DNA of 64,000 nucleotides. Source: Streptomyces sennicomposti (GTDB lineage: Bacteria; Actinomycetota; Actinomycetes; Streptomycetales; Streptomycetaceae). A program made the translations under genes and the position numbers. The notes beneath the pieces were generated by a model. That model saw only the letters and a program-made list of their open reading frames with translations, was not told where the DNA came from and did not search any database. Each line of letters starts with the position of its first letter. Position 1 is the stretch's first letter. Location of the stretch: assembly GCF_019890635.1 (NCBI RefSeq), contig NZ_JAIOAB010000013.1:1-64000 (forward strand), given 5' to 3'. Shown here one piece after another: positions 16,494 to 25,589 of the stretch.

Positions 16494-17309
16494 TCAGTCC
16501 TGGCCGGGCCCGCCCGTCTTCGGGCCGTCGGCCGCCGTGTCCGGCAGGTAGCTCGCCAGGCCGCGCAGGATGATCTCCAGGCCGATGTCGAACCTCTCGT
16601 CGGCGGAGTCGGTCACCATCAGGCCGGCCAGGGCGCGCAGATGGGGGAAGTCGTCGGCGGGCAGGGACGCGAAGTAGTCCTGCATCTCGGCGGTGATCCC
16701 GTTCCAGTCGGGGCGGGCCGGGCCGGGGCTCTCGGCGTCCTCGCCGTCCGGGCGGGCGGCCCGTTCCCGCCACATGCCCTCCCCCAGGACGAAGCCGTCG
16801 ATGTAGGTGGAGATGAGGTCGCCGGCCTCCGCCGCGATGCGGTCCGGCAGCCCGGCGGTCCGCAGCAGCCCGAGGAACGCCTCGACGTGCGGCAGGAGTT
16901 CGGCCGTGAAGGGGGCGTAGCCCATGGAGATCCTGGCCATGTCCCGGTGGGACAGCAGGCGCTTGCGCCCGGCGCGGGCGTAGTCCCGCAGTTGTTCCCG
17001 CCACCGCTCGGGATCGGGTTCGGGGATGGCGGCGCCCTCGTACAGCCGGGCGTACATCAACTCCAGCAGGTCGTCCTTGGACCGCACATGGGCGTAGAGG
17101 GCGGAGACCGTGACGCCCAGTTCGGCCGCCACCTGCCGCATCGACAGCTTGTCCAGCCCCTGCCGGTCCAGCACGGTGAACGCCGCCTCCACGACGCGCT
17201 CGCGGGACAGCGGAGTGCGGGCGGGCGTGAGACGGGCGCGGGCGGGGCGCCGACGGTCCCAGGGGGACGGCGGTGGGGTTGCGGGGGTGCCGGGGGCCGC
17301 GTCGCTCAT
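16494..17309 (-). CDS. TetR/AcrR family regulator (TetR_C-type) of the adjacent exporter
   Basis: This is a 271-residue TetR protein with an extended proline-rich N-terminal arm of about 37 residues. Then comes the helix-turn-helix (LSRERVVEAAFTVLDRQGLD, SMRQVAAELGVTVSALYAHV). The C-terminal domain resembles the TetR/TetR_C class (SYLPDTAADG end). The ATG at 17309 is chosen because upstream codons run into the operator. It is divergent from the DHA2 exporter at 17588, with two shared operators between them. It should repress both until a drug-like ligand binds. Confidence 0.85.
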   Translation of the reverse strand: MSDAAPGTPATPPPSPWDRRRPARARLTPARTPLSRERVVEAAFTVLDRQGLDKLSMRQVAAELGVTVSALYAHVRSKDDLLELMYARLYEGAAIPEPDPERWREQLRDYARAGRKRLLSHRDMARISMGYAPFTAELLPHVEAFLGLLRTAGLPDRIAAEAGDLISTYIDGFVLGEGMWRERAARPDGEDAESPGPARPDWNGITAEMQDYFASLPADDFPHLRALAGLMVTDSADERFDIGLEIILRGLASYLPDTAADGPKTGGPGQD

Positions 17310-17330
17310 GGGGATCAGTCTAGGCGTTCG

Positions 17331-17508
17331 GAGAACAGTGTTCTCTTCGGGTGAGCGGCCGCGGGCACGGCCCTCAGGGACGGGCGGGGATTCACGACAG
17401 AGTGAACGGCACGCGATATATCTTGTTACCGTCACAGCCTTGCGCTATATCTTGATAAACACCGTTCTTCTTCTGAGCGATGTTCTGTTACGGTGAACAG
17501 CGTTCACC
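17331..17508. promoter_or_regulatory. TetR operator pair plus duplicated TATATCTTG elements
   Basis: GAGAACA-G-TGTTCTC (17331-17345) and GGTGAAC-AGC-GTTCACC (17492-17508) are perfect inverted repeats sharing the core GAACAGYGTTC. Between them, two direct repeats GCGmTATATCTTGwTA (17413-17428 and 17442-17457) are spaced 29 bases apart. The first contains the palindrome GATATATC. All lie in the tetR/exporter divergent region, which is A/T-rich for this genome. Confidence 0.7.
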
Positions 17509-17587
17509 AGCTTCCCCGTCTGTCCGTCCACACCGTGTCCGTGACGTCGTCACCGCGGCACGGCCCGTTTCGCGAGGAGTCCTACCG

Positions 17588-19300
17588 ATGTCCACCACCG
17601 GCGTCGCGTCCGCAGAGACGCCCACCGACTCACCAGCGCCCTATCGGTGGCGCTGGGCCGCGCTCTTCGTGATCCTGGCGGCCGAGGTGATGGATCTCCT
17701 CGACGCCGTCGTCACGAACATCGCCGGCCCCTCCATGCGGGCCGACCTCGGCGGCGGCGCCTCCACGCTGCAGTGGCTCGCCGCCGCCTACACCCTCTCG
17801 ATGGCCGTCGGGCTCGTCACCGGCGGACGGCTCGGCGACATCCACGGACGCCGCCGGATGTTCCTGGTCGGGGCCGCCGGCTTCACCGTGGGCTCACTGC
17901 TGTGCGCGATAGCCGTCTCGCCCGAGATACTGATCGGCGCGCGCGTCGTGCAGGGGCTGTTCGGCGCCGTGATGCTGCCGCAGGGCCTCGGCATGATCAA
18001 GGAGATGTTCCCGCCGAAGGAGTCCCAGAAGGCCTTCGGCATGTTCGGCCCGGTCATGGGTCTGTCCGCGGTGTGCGGGCCGATCCTTGCGGGCTGGCTG
18101 GTGGACGCCGACTACTTCGGCACCGGCTGGCGGATGATCTTCCTGATCAACCTGCCGCTCGGCGCCGCCGCCATCCTCGGCGCCCTGCGCTACCTGCCGA
18201 AGGGCCGCTCCGGCGACAAGCCCCGGCTGGACATCCCCGGCATGGTCCTCATCTCGCTGGCCGCGCTGCTCATCATCTTCCCGCTGGTCCAGGGCCGCGA
18301 GTACGACTGGCCCGTGTGGACGTTCGTGATGATGGCCGCCTCGGTGGTCGTCTTCGTCGCCTTCGCCAAATACGAGGCGCGGCGCAGCAAGGCGGGCCAG
18401 GACCCGCTGGTGATCCCCAGCCTCTTCCGCAAGCGCGGCTTCAGCGGCGGCATGACCCTCGGGCTGGTCTTCTTCTCGACCATGCAGGGCTTCATGCTGG
18501 TCTTCAACCTCTACACCCAGATCGGCCTCGGTTACTCGCCCCTCAAGGCGGGTCTGGTGATGGTGCCGTGGTCCGGCGGCATGATCGTCGGCTTCGGGAT
18601 CGCCCAGGGCGTCGCCCGGTTCGGCCGGGCCGTGCTCCAGGCGGGCACGCTGGTCATGGCGCTCGGCGTGTTCGGCGTGTGGCTGACCCTCGACCAGGTG
18701 GGCAGCGACGTCGGCCCCTGGCAGCTCCTGCCGGCGCTGCTCGTCACCGGTATCGGCATGGGCCTGCTGATGGCGCCGTTCTTCGACATCGTGCTCGCCA
18801 GTGTGGAACAGCACGAGACAGGTTCGGCGTCCGGCACCATGACCGCGATCCAGCAGCTCGGCGGGGCGTTCGGCGTGGCGCTCCTCGGCACCGTGTTCTT
18901 CGGCCTGCTGGGCGGCGGTATGGCCACCGCCGTCGACCATCACTCCGACGGGCTGCGGGGGCAGTTGACCGCCGCGCACGTCGCGCCCGCCGTCGGCGAC
19001 CGTATCGTGGCCGACCTGCGCACCTGCGCCTCGGACCGTGCCGTGGCCAAGGACCCGGAGGCGACCCCGGCCTCCTGCGCCCGTCTGGAGAAGGACGCCC
19101 GGTCGGCCGTGACCTCGCCCGAGGCCGCCGCCCGCATACCGGCCGCGCTGGAGGCCACGGCGTCGTCGGCCTTCCGGAGCGGTTTCGGCTCGGTGATGCA
19201 GACGGTGCTGTGGATAGTCGACGGCCTGCTCGCCGTGACCTTCCTGCTCGCCTTCCTCCTCCCGCGCCACGCCCGCCCCGAGGGCTCGGCAGGGCACTGA
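17588..19300 (+). CDS. DHA2-type MFS exporter (EmrB/QacA family)
   Basis: This is a 570-residue, 14-helix drug:proton antiporter with MDLLDAVVTNIAGPSM (motif D1), GGRLGDIHGRRR (motif A) and GLSAVCGPILAGWLV (motif C). Before the last helix there is an extracytoplasmic loop of about 100 residues with two cysteines (CASD, SCARLE). GAGGAG precedes the ATG by nine bases. It is controlled by the divergent TetR through the two GAACAGYGTTC sites. The substrate is not predictable. Confidence 0.88.
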   Translation: MSTTGVASAETPTDSPAPYRWRWAALFVILAAEVMDLLDAVVTNIAGPSMRADLGGGASTLQWLAAAYTLSMAVGLVTGGRLGDIHGRRRMFLVGAAGFTVGSLLCAIAVSPEILIGARVVQGLFGAVMLPQGLGMIKEMFPPKESQKAFGMFGPVMGLSAVCGPILAGWLVDADYFGTGWRMIFLINLPLGAAAILGALRYLPKGRSGDKPRLDIPGMVLISLAALLIIFPLVQGREYDWPVWTFVMMAASVVVFVAFAKYEARRSKAGQDPLVIPSLFRKRGFSGGMTLGLVFFSTMQGFMLVFNLYTQIGLGYSPLKAGLVMVPWSGGMIVGFGIAQGVARFGRAVLQAGTLVMALGVFGVWLTLDQVGSDVGPWQLLPALLVTGIGMGLLMAPFFDIVLASVEQHETGSASGTMTAIQQLGGAFGVALLGTVFFGLLGGGMATAVDHHSDGLRGQLTAAHVAPAVGDRIVADLRTCASDRAVAKDPEATPASCARLEKDARSAVTSPEAAARIPAALEATASSAFRSGFGSVMQTVLWIVDGLLAVTFLLAFLLPRHARPEGSAGH

Positions 19301-19327
19301 GCCCCGTCAGCCGTGGGCGCACGGGAC

Positions 19328-19364
19328 GACGGCCGGGCAACCGCAGGGGGGTTGCCCGGCCGTC
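19328..19364. terminator. Terminator between convergent genes
   Basis: GACGGCCGGGCAACC (19328-19342) and GGTTGCCCGGCCGTC (19350-19364) form a perfect 15-bp stem. It serves the exporter and the convergent methyltransferase. Confidence 0.85.
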
Positions 19365-19408
19365 GGGGCGGCGGACTCCCGGAGCCCGCAGGACGGGCAC
19401 GTGGCCGC

Positions 19409-20281
19409 TCAGGTCGTGGCCAGCACGAAGTCCTCCCCGGTGGAGGGGCGCAGGCCGTCCGTGCGGTCGGCGAAGTAGCGTGCGGCGAGCGAGGCTCCCG
19501 GCACGTGCCGGACCTCCCGAAAGCCGGCTTCGCGGGCCAGGGCCAGCATCTCCTCCGGGGTGTAGAGGCTGACGAACGGCGTGCCCGAAGCCCGCGCGCC
19601 CTCCTCGCCGGCACGCAGGCCCGGGCGGTCGGGCCGCGCGACCCGGTCGGCCGGAAGCAGGAAAGTCATGGCGAAGGTCGAACCCGGGGCGAGCGCGGCG
19701 GCCCGGCGCAAGGTGGCCGCGGTGGCGTCCCGGGTGAGGTACATGCTGACGCCGGTGGAGACGACGACCGCGGGCCGACCGGGATCGAACCCGGCGGCGG
19801 CCAGGCGGTCCGGCCAGGACTCGCCCGCCTCGAAGTCGACCGAGACCAGGTGGAGTCCGTCGGGGACGCCGTAGCCGAGTTCGGCCAGGCGGCGGCGCTT
19901 CCAGCCCTGGGTGCCGGGCCGGTCGATCTCGAAGACGCGCAGCCGGGCGGCGATCTCCGGTCTGCGCTGGACGAAGGTGTCCAGACCGGCGCCGAGGACG
20001 ACGTACTGGGTGACGCCGCGACCGGCCTGCTCCTCGACCAGGTCCTCGACGAAGCGCGCGCGGGCGACGACGGACGCCCGGAATCCGCCGGTGGCGCGCG
20101 GGTCCATGTCCGGCCGGTCGCGCCAGCCGACGTCGGGGTCCGCCAGGCGCAGGCCGATCTCGTCCTCGAACACATGCGGCGGCGGATCGGCCAGCACGTG
20201 CAGCGCCCGCCACAGCGCGGTCCGCACCGCGGTACTGTCCGGCGCCCCGGCGCGCGGACCGTCCGTCGTCCCGTCGGTCAT
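19409..20281 (-). CDS. Class I SAM-dependent methyltransferase (LCMT/TIGR00027-like)
   Basis: This is a 290-residue putative O-methyltransferase of the leucine-carboxyl-methyltransferase-like group that is abundant in actinomycetes. The SAM site is visible as YVVLGAGLDTFVQR, then FEIDRPGTQGWKRRRL, then VSVDFEAGESW and VVSTGVSMYLT. The start ATG at 20281 follows GAGGGAG. A longer upstream frame exists but has low coding character and includes two tandem repeats. It probably forms a single-gene unit. The substrate (a carboxyl or hydroxyl group) is unknown. Confidence 0.8.
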   Translation of the reverse strand: MTDGTTDGPRAGAPDSTAVRTALWRALHVLADPPPHVFEDEIGLRLADPDVGWRDRPDMDPRATGGFRASVVARARFVEDLVEEQAGRGVTQYVVLGAGLDTFVQRRPEIAARLRVFEIDRPGTQGWKRRRLAELGYGVPDGLHLVSVDFEAGESWPDRLAAAGFDPGRPAVVVSTGVSMYLTRDATAATLRRAAALAPGSTFAMTFLLPADRVARPDRPGLRAGEEGARASGTPFVSLYTPEEMLALAREAGFREVRHVPGASLAARYFADRTDGLRPSTGEDFVLATT

Positions 20282-20408
20282 CCGGTCTCCCTCTCGCAGC
20301 GTCCCGCAGGCACACGCGCCGGACGGCGGGACCGCCACCCGCGCCCGGCCCCCTTCATTACCGGCCGGAGCCTGGCCGGAGTCCGGAGCCCGGTGGCCGG
20401 CAGTCACG

Positions 20409-20473
20409 TGCCGCGCACCGTCCGGCGAACCGCCGCCCAGATGCCGCGCACCGTCCGGCGAACCGCCGCCCAG
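20409..20473. repeat. Two tandem 33-bp repeats upstream of the methyltransferase
   Basis: A 32-base block beginning TGCCGCGCACCGTCCGG repeats at 20409 and 20442 with 33-base periodicity. Further left, CACCCCG is repeated four times (20529-20556), just after the LacI stop. The interval 20282-20563 holds no gene. Confidence 0.8.
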
Positions 20474-20563
20474 CCTGCCACACGGACGGCACGACGCCCC
20501 ATCACACGCCACGCCCGCGACGCGTACGCACCCCGCACCCCGCACCCCGCACCCCGCCGGGGG

Positions 20564-21574
20564 CTACCCGCGGCCGAGGGTGCTCTCGCGTTCGACCAGG
20601 GAGTAGCCGGCGTGGATGCGGCGGGCCTGGTGGCGGGGGGCGCCGTTCAGCTGGGACAGCACCGACTCGACGGCCATCCTGGCGATGGACGCCTTGTCGG
20701 GTGAGACGGAGGTGAGGGTGACGGCGCCGAACCGGCCTTCCACCACGTCGTCGAAGCCGACCACGGCGACGTCCTCGGGAATCCGCAGGCCCCGTTCGGA
20801 CAGGACGCGCATCGCGCCGATGGCGATGAGGTCGTTGTAGGCGAACACCGCGTCCGGGCGGTGTCCGGCGTCCAGCAGCCGGGCCATGGCCGCCGCCCCG
20901 TCGGCGTGGCCCCAGCCGTCGGTGGCCGCCACCAGCCGGTGGTCGGCGACCAGCCCGGCGGCGTCCAGCGCCTCCCGCCAGCCGCGCAGCCGCAGATGCG
21001 CCGGCTGGCTGCGCCCCCGGCGCGCCCCCAGGAAGGCGATGTCCCGCCGCCCCAGGGAGATCAGATGGCGCACCGCCTCGCGGGCGGCGGCGACGTTGTC
21101 GATGGAGATGTGGTCATAGGGCAGGTCGTACTCGCGTTCGCCCAGCAGGACGAGCGGGACCGGTTCGGCGCGCTGGCGCAGGTCCTCCGCCTCCAGCTCG
21201 ATGGGGCTGAGGATCAGCCCGTCGATCACCCGGGCCCGGAAGCCCTGGCTGACCAGGGTCTCCTGGTCGCGCCGGCCGCCGGTGTGGTCGAGCAGGACGG
21301 TGTAGTCGTGCTCGGCCGCCGCGTCCACGACCTCGGCGGCCAGTTCGGCGAAGTAGGGGTTGCCCAGTTCGGGCAGGGCCAGGGCCACGATCCCGGTGCG
21401 GCCCTTGCGCAGATGCCGGGCGGTGAGGTTGGGGCGGTAGCCCAGCTCGTCGATGGACTTCTGCACCCGCGCCCGCATGGTGGGGGTGACATGGGGCTGG
21501 TCGTTGACCACGTTGGAGACGGTCTTGATGGAGACGCCCGCGTGCAACGCGACGTCCTTGAGGCTGACCCGCAC
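20564..21574 (-). CDS. LacI family transcriptional repressor (first copy)
   Basis: This is a 336-residue LacI/GalR protein. The DNA-binding domain is VSLKDVALHAGVSIKTVSNV with the hinge ELGYRPNLTARHLRKG. The sugar-binding domain follows (IDGLILSP, ISIDNVAAAREAV, FAYNDLIAIGAMRVL, VVGFDDV). The GTG at 21574 lies six bases after GGAGG. An operator-like TCCAACGTTATA sits just upstream, so it probably regulates itself. It is divergent from the GH43 gene and closely resembles the LacI at 36688. The HTH recognition helices differ only slightly, which fits a shared operator. Confidence 0.88.
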   Translation of the reverse strand: MRVSLKDVALHAGVSIKTVSNVVNDQPHVTPTMRARVQKSIDELGYRPNLTARHLRKGRTGIVALALPELGNPYFAELAAEVVDAAAEHDYTVLLDHTGGRRDQETLVSQGFRARVIDGLILSPIELEAEDLRQRAEPVPLVLLGEREYDLPYDHISIDNVAAAREAVRHLISLGRRDIAFLGARRGRSQPAHLRLRGWREALDAAGLVADHRLVAATDGWGHADGAAAMARLLDAGHRPDAVFAYNDLIAIGAMRVLSERGLRIPEDVAVVGFDDVVEGRFGAVTLTSVSPDKASIARMAVESVLSQLNGAPRHQARRIHAGYSLVERESTLGRG

Positions 21575-21589
21575 GATGTTCCTCCCCTT

Positions 21590-21601
21590 TCCAACGTTAT
21601 A
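21590..21601 (-). promoter_or_regulatory. LacI operator copy 1 (upstream of lacI)
   Basis: TCCAACGTTATA matches the locus consensus TACAACGTTGTA at 9 of 12 positions, with the AACGTT core intact. It lies 16 bases before the GTG of the repressor gene. Confidence 0.5.
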
Positions 21602-21652
21602 CGGGGCATACCTCCGCCCTGGCAAGCCTTCGCCGCACGCGGCACGACCGTC

Positions 21653-21709
21653 TTGACGCCCTGTCAACACGACCCTACGGTGGCGCACCGTCAGCATTAC
21701 AACGATGCA
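21653..21709 (+). promoter_or_regulatory. GH43 promoter with LacI operator copy 2
   Basis: TTGACG (21653-21658) and TACGGT (21676-21681) are 17 bases apart, a good vegetative promoter. The operator TACAACGATGCA (21698-21709) lies about ten bases after the expected transcription start. A second LacI-type box, GAAAGCGCTCCC (about 21760-21771), is half of the AGCGCT-centred sites used by CebR-like repressors. Confidence 0.65.
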
Positions 21710-21786
21710 AAGCGATGTCCCGGCGCGCCCGCGCCGGGCCTGTCCCCCCACCTCTGTGCGAAAGCGCTCCCCAGAAGGAGTCCCTC

Positions 21787-23310
21787 ATGCGCACGCAATC
21801 CCGCACCGTTCCCCCTCGGTCGCGTCCGCCCCGGTCGCGTCCACGGCGCCTGCTCGGCGCGCTGGTCGCGCTCGGGCTGGTCCTCGTCGCGCTGAGCGCC
21901 GTACGGCCCGCCCCCGCCACGGCGGCCCAGGCCGCGCGGCCGGCCGCCCAGGCCGCCGCCGCCCGACAGGCCGCGGCCACCGGCACGTTCCGCAACCCGC
22001 TCAACACCGGCCCCGACCCGTTCATGACGTACTGGAACGGGAACTACTACCTCACCACCACCCAGGGCGGCAGCATCCGCATGTGGCGCTCGCCGTCGCT
22101 GAGCACCCTGCTGACCGCCGACCCCATCACGGTGTGGACCGACACCGACGCCTCCCGCAACCGGGACGTGTGGGCGCCGGAGTTCTACCGGTTCGGCAAC
22201 CGCTGGTACCTGTACTACACCGCCGACGACGGCACCGACGACCACCACCGGATCTACGTCGCCGAGTCCGACCGCGACGACCCGGCCGGGCCGTACCACT
22301 TCAAGGCGAAGCTGGCGCCGCCCAACCACGCCGCCGACTTCGCCATCGACCCGGGCATCCTCCAGCACAACGGCCGTCTCTACCTGGCCTACAGCGGCAT
22401 CAACCCCTACCAGCACAACGGTCTCAACATCGCGCCGCTGTCGAACCCGTACACCGTCTCGGGCGACGCCGTCGCGATCAACGCGGCCGGCGGCTGCCCC
22501 GAGGTGCGGGAGGGGCCGGAGTTCCTGTACCGCAACGGCCGTACCTGGATGACGTATTCGACCTGCGACACCGGCAAGCCGGACTACCAGGTGTGGATGA
22601 TGTCGCTGCCGTCGAACGCCGACCCGCTGGTGCCCGGCAACTGGACGCAGCACCAGGGGGCGGTCTTCTCCCGCGCCGACGACCACGGCGTCTTCGGGCC
22701 CGGCCACCACGCCTTCTTCACGTCGCCCGACGGCACCCAGGACTGGATCGTCTACCACGCCAAGACCACCTCGGCCTACACCTACAGCGACCGCACCACC
22801 CGTGCGCAGCGCATCGGCTGGAACGCCGACGGCAGCCCGAACCTGGGCTTCCCGCTGGCGACGGGCGCCACCCAGGACCTGCCGTCCGGCGACCCGGGGC
22901 CGGGCGGCTACTGGATCAACGACGACGGCCGTTCCAACGGCCCCGGCAGCCTCTCCTACACCGGCGCCTGGAACTCGGGCACCGGCTGCGGTGTGCAGTG
23001 CTTCTGGGGCGACGACCACTGGAGCGACGGGGCCGGGAACACCGCCACGTTCACCTTCACCGGCACCCGGATCGCCCTGCTGTCCGTCCGCGACACCGGC
23101 AACGGCTACGCGGCGCTCAGCATCGACGGCGGCGCCGAGCAACGCCTCGACTACTACGGCGCGATCCGCACCGGCGAGACGCTCCAGTTCCTCAGCCCGC
23201 GCCTGCCCTACGGGCAGCACACGCTGCGGGTCCGGGTGACGGGCGAGCACGACGCGCAGTCGGGGGCGTCGTTCGTCAGCGTCGACCGCGCGGAGGTGTA
23301 CGTCAACTGA
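21787..23310 (+). CDS. Secreted glycoside hydrolase family 43 enzyme
   Basis: This is a 507-residue exported glycosidase: a signal peptide with a double-Arg-rich N terminus (hydrophobic LLGALVALGLVLVAL), an Ala-rich linker, then a five-bladed GH43 domain. The general base is Asp77 (NTGPDPFMTYW). A central Asp lies in FAIDPGIL, and the general acid is probably Glu245 (REGPEFLY). From about residue 370 a separate beta-sandwich follows (YWINDDGRS… VSVDRAEVYVN), of the type found beside catalytic domains. AGAAGGAG precedes the ATG. Activity is likely alpha-L-arabinofuranosidase or beta-xylosidase. The context favours arabinofuranosides. Confidence 0.85.
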   Translation: MRTQSRTVPPRSRPPRSRPRRLLGALVALGLVLVALSAVRPAPATAAQAARPAAQAAAARQAAATGTFRNPLNTGPDPFMTYWNGNYYLTTTQGGSIRMWRSPSLSTLLTADPITVWTDTDASRNRDVWAPEFYRFGNRWYLYYTADDGTDDHHRIYVAESDRDDPAGPYHFKAKLAPPNHAADFAIDPGILQHNGRLYLAYSGINPYQHNGLNIAPLSNPYTVSGDAVAINAAGGCPEVREGPEFLYRNGRTWMTYSTCDTGKPDYQVWMMSLPSNADPLVPGNWTQHQGAVFSRADDHGVFGPGHHAFFTSPDGTQDWIVYHAKTTSAYTYSDRTTRAQRIGWNADGSPNLGFPLATGATQDLPSGDPGPGGYWINDDGRSNGPGSLSYTGAWNSGTGCGVQCFWGDDHWSDGAGNTATFTFTGTRIALLSVRDTGNGYAALSIDGGAEQRLDYYGAIRTGETLQFLSPRLPYGQHTLRVRVTGEHDAQSGASFVSVDRAEVYVN

Positions 23311-23319
23311 GCCTGGAGC

Positions 23320-23360
23320 AAGGGGGGTACGGGGCCGGAGACCGGTCCCGTACCCCCCTT
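23320..23360. terminator. Bidirectional terminator between GH43 and GH54 genes
   Basis: AAGGGGGGTACGGG (23320-23334) pairs perfectly with CCCGTACCCCCCTT (23347-23360). It sits between the converging stop codons. Confidence 0.85.
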
Positions 23361-23379
23361 CTACGGTCCTGACGTTACG

Positions 23380-25275
23380 TCAGCTCAGCGTGAACCTCTG
23401 TGCCGCCGAGCCGTTGCAGTCCCAGATGCGCAGCCGCGTGCCGTTGGCGGTGGCCCCGTCGGGCGAGTCCAGGCAGCGGCCCGACTGCGGGTTGAACAGG
23501 GAACCGTCCGTGCGCTGCTGCCAGTTCTGGCCGCCGGCGCCGTTGCAGTCCCACAGCTCGACCTGCGTGCCGTTCGCGGTGCCGTTGCCGTTGATGTCCA
23601 GGCAGCGGCCGAGCGAGCGCAGCGAACCGTCGGCGTTGTGGTACCAGTGCTGGTCCACGGCGTAGGACTGGCAGTCCCACAGCTGTACGGCACTGCCGTT
23701 GCCGCCGCTGTCGTCGGCGGCCACGTCGAGGCACCTGCCGCCGGGGGCCGCGACCGGGGCGCCGCCGTTGACGGAGAACTTCTGCGCCGCCGAGCCGTTG
23801 CAGTCCCAGATCTGCAGCCGGGTGCCGTTGGCGGTGGCGCCGCTCGGCGAGTCGAGGCAGCGGCCCGACTGCGGGTTGCGCAGCGAGCCGTCGGCCTGCT
23901 GCACCCACTTCTGGCCGCCGACCCCGTTGCAGTCCCACAGTTCGACCTTGGCGCCGTTCGCGGTGCCGTTGCCCTCGATGTCCAGGCAGCGGCCGATGGT
24001 GCTCAGGGAGCCGTCGGCGTTGTGCTGCCAGTGCTGGTCCTCGGCCCAGGTCTGGCAGTCCCACAGCTGTACGGCGGCGCCGTTGACGCCGGTGTCGTCG
24101 GCGGCCACGTCCACGCACTTGCCGCCCGGACCGGTCACGGTGCCCTGCGGACCGTTGGGTACGTCGGTCCGGCCCGCGTAGCCGACGGAGACGATATTGG
24201 CCTGGACGGCGTTCTCGGCGGCGTCGCTCGGGTAGCCGGCGACCATGACGCCCTCGAAGAAGGTGCCCCGGTTCCAGTTGCTGTTGTCGCCGCCGGTGCC
24301 CAGGATGATGCCGCCCTCCTGGTGCATGGGCTTGTAGCCGCCACGGGTGGGCAGCCCGCCGTCCCACCAGGTGGTCAGGGCGCCGGTCTGGGAGTTGCCG
24401 CCCTTGAGGGCGTACTTGGTCTGGCCGTCGTTCTTCAGCACGGCGGTGACGAAGGGGCTGTTGTTGCCGCGGTTGGCGGTGTTGGAGCCGTTGTCGCCCT
24501 GGAACATGCCGTTCTCCAGGTCGGCCTCGACCCACGGTCCGGAGCCGGTGCACGGGGCGAAGTAGCAGGTGGTGGCGATGGAGACGGCGTCCATGTGGCC
24601 GTTGCCGGTGTCGGCGGGGGTGCTCTCGGCGTTGCCGTAGTCGAAGCAGCAGTCGGAGCCGACGTGGGTGCCGGAGGCCACCATGTAGGCGCCCTCGGGC
24701 TGGCCGTTGACGGCGACGCCGGAGGCCACGCCGGTGTAGCGGTAGCCGACGCCGGGCGAGATCCAGATGCCGTAGACCTTGTGGCCGCCGGCGGTCACCG
24801 CGATCTCACCGGCGTCGGCGCCCCGGTCGGCGCCCATGCCCGCGGTGCCGGCCGGGCCGGGGGTGAGGTCGTTGTGCCGGGAGGTCTGGTCGTAGACCTT
24901 GGTGATGCGGCACGTGGTGTTCTGGCAGAACACGTCCTGCTGGGCGGCGTTTGCGTAGCCGCCGGGGGCCAGCGGTCCGATGTCGGCGCGGGCCCCGTCG
25001 GAGGCACGTGTGACCTGGTAGAGGGGGCCGTTGTAGGAGGACAGCAGGGCGCGCGTGGTGCTGTGCGCGGCGACGCAGGGGGTGCCGGCCGAGCCGTAGA
25101 TGTCGCACGGCAGCGAGCCGGCCGCCTGCGAGACGGCGGGGAAGGCGATCAGGGCGCCGAGGACGAGACCGAGGGCGGCCACGGCGGACAGGATGTGCCG
25201 GAGGGGGCGGAGGACCGCTGATCGCGCGGCGGGGCGCGGGACTCTTCGCGCGGCGGTGGATGGTGCTCTGCGCAT
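23380..25275 (-). CDS. Secreted GH54 alpha-L-arabinofuranosidase with two ricin-type beta-trefoils
   Basis: This is a 631-residue exported enzyme. A signal peptide ending SQAAG precedes the GH54 catalytic domain (SLPCDIYGSAGTPCVAAHSTT onward). The nucleophile is Glu254 (EADLENG) and the acid/base is Asp330 (GTGGDNSN), matching the fungal AbfB pair. Clustered cysteines (CCFDYGN) are as in the family. From about residue 380, two near-duplicate beta-trefoil (CBM13) domains follow, each with QLWDC, ELWDCNG and IWDCNGSAAQ subdomains. This differs from fungal GH54, which carries CBM42. It should release terminal L-arabinofuranose while bound to polymer. Confidence 0.9.
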   Translation of the reverse strand: MRRAPSTAARRVPRPAARSAVLRPLRHILSAVAALGLVLGALIAFPAVSQAAGSLPCDIYGSAGTPCVAAHSTTRALLSSYNGPLYQVTRASDGARADIGPLAPGGYANAAQQDVFCQNTTCRITKVYDQTSRHNDLTPGPAGTAGMGADRGADAGEIAVTAGGHKVYGIWISPGVGYRYTGVASGVAVNGQPEGAYMVASGTHVGSDCCFDYGNAESTPADTGNGHMDAVSIATTCYFAPCTGSGPWVEADLENGMFQGDNGSNTANRGNNSPFVTAVLKNDGQTKYALKGGNSQTGALTTWWDGGLPTRGGYKPMHQEGGIILGTGGDNSNWNRGTFFEGVMVAGYPSDAAENAVQANIVSVGYAGRTDVPNGPQGTVTGPGGKCVDVAADDTGVNGAAVQLWDCQTWAEDQHWQHNADGSLSTIGRCLDIEGNGTANGAKVELWDCNGVGGQKWVQQADGSLRNPQSGRCLDSPSGATANGTRLQIWDCNGSAAQKFSVNGGAPVAAPGGRCLDVAADDSGGNGSAVQLWDCQSYAVDQHWYHNADGSLRSLGRCLDINGNGTANGTQVELWDCNGAGGQNWQQRTDGSLFNPQSGRCLDSPDGATANGTRLRIWDCNGSAAQRFTLS

Positions 25276-25364
25276 GGTGTGCTCCCGTGACTGTGGGGAA
25301 GGGGAATGGAGCTCAACCTGCCGATGCGGCGGCAGAGTTCACGCCGCCCGGCACCTTCGCCGGG

Positions 25365-25393
25365 AAGTTACGCGCGCCGGTCCACCGCGTCAA
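25365..25393 (-). promoter_or_regulatory. Promoter of the GH54 gene
   Basis: On the minus strand, TTGACG (25393-25388) and TAACTT (25370-25365) are separated by 17 bases. An A/T-rich block, CAACAAATA, lies immediately upstream. No TACAACGTTGTA operator is visible here. Confidence 0.6.
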
Positions 25394-25518
25394 TATTTGT
25401 TGCTTCACTCTCCTTGGCCGTCGACAACACGTCCGGATCTGTTGTCTTCTGTTGGTCCATGGCTCGCTTCGGCCACTCGGCGGGGAGGTGGTCCGGACCG
25501 TTGCCGGGCAGCCCGCAG

Positions 25519-25554
25519 CCCTCCAGGGGCCGGTGCCCACCGGCCCCTGGAGGG
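25519..25554 (-). terminator. Terminator after the GH2 gene
   Basis: CCCTCCAGGGGCCGGTG and CACCGGCCCCTGGAGGG form a perfect 17-bp stem with a two-base loop, 36 bases beyond the GH2 stop. The 25276-25589 interval otherwise holds only the GH54 promoter. Confidence 0.9.
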
Positions 25555-25589
25555 TGTCAGTCGCTCTCTGCCGAGCGGGGCGTCCGCCG

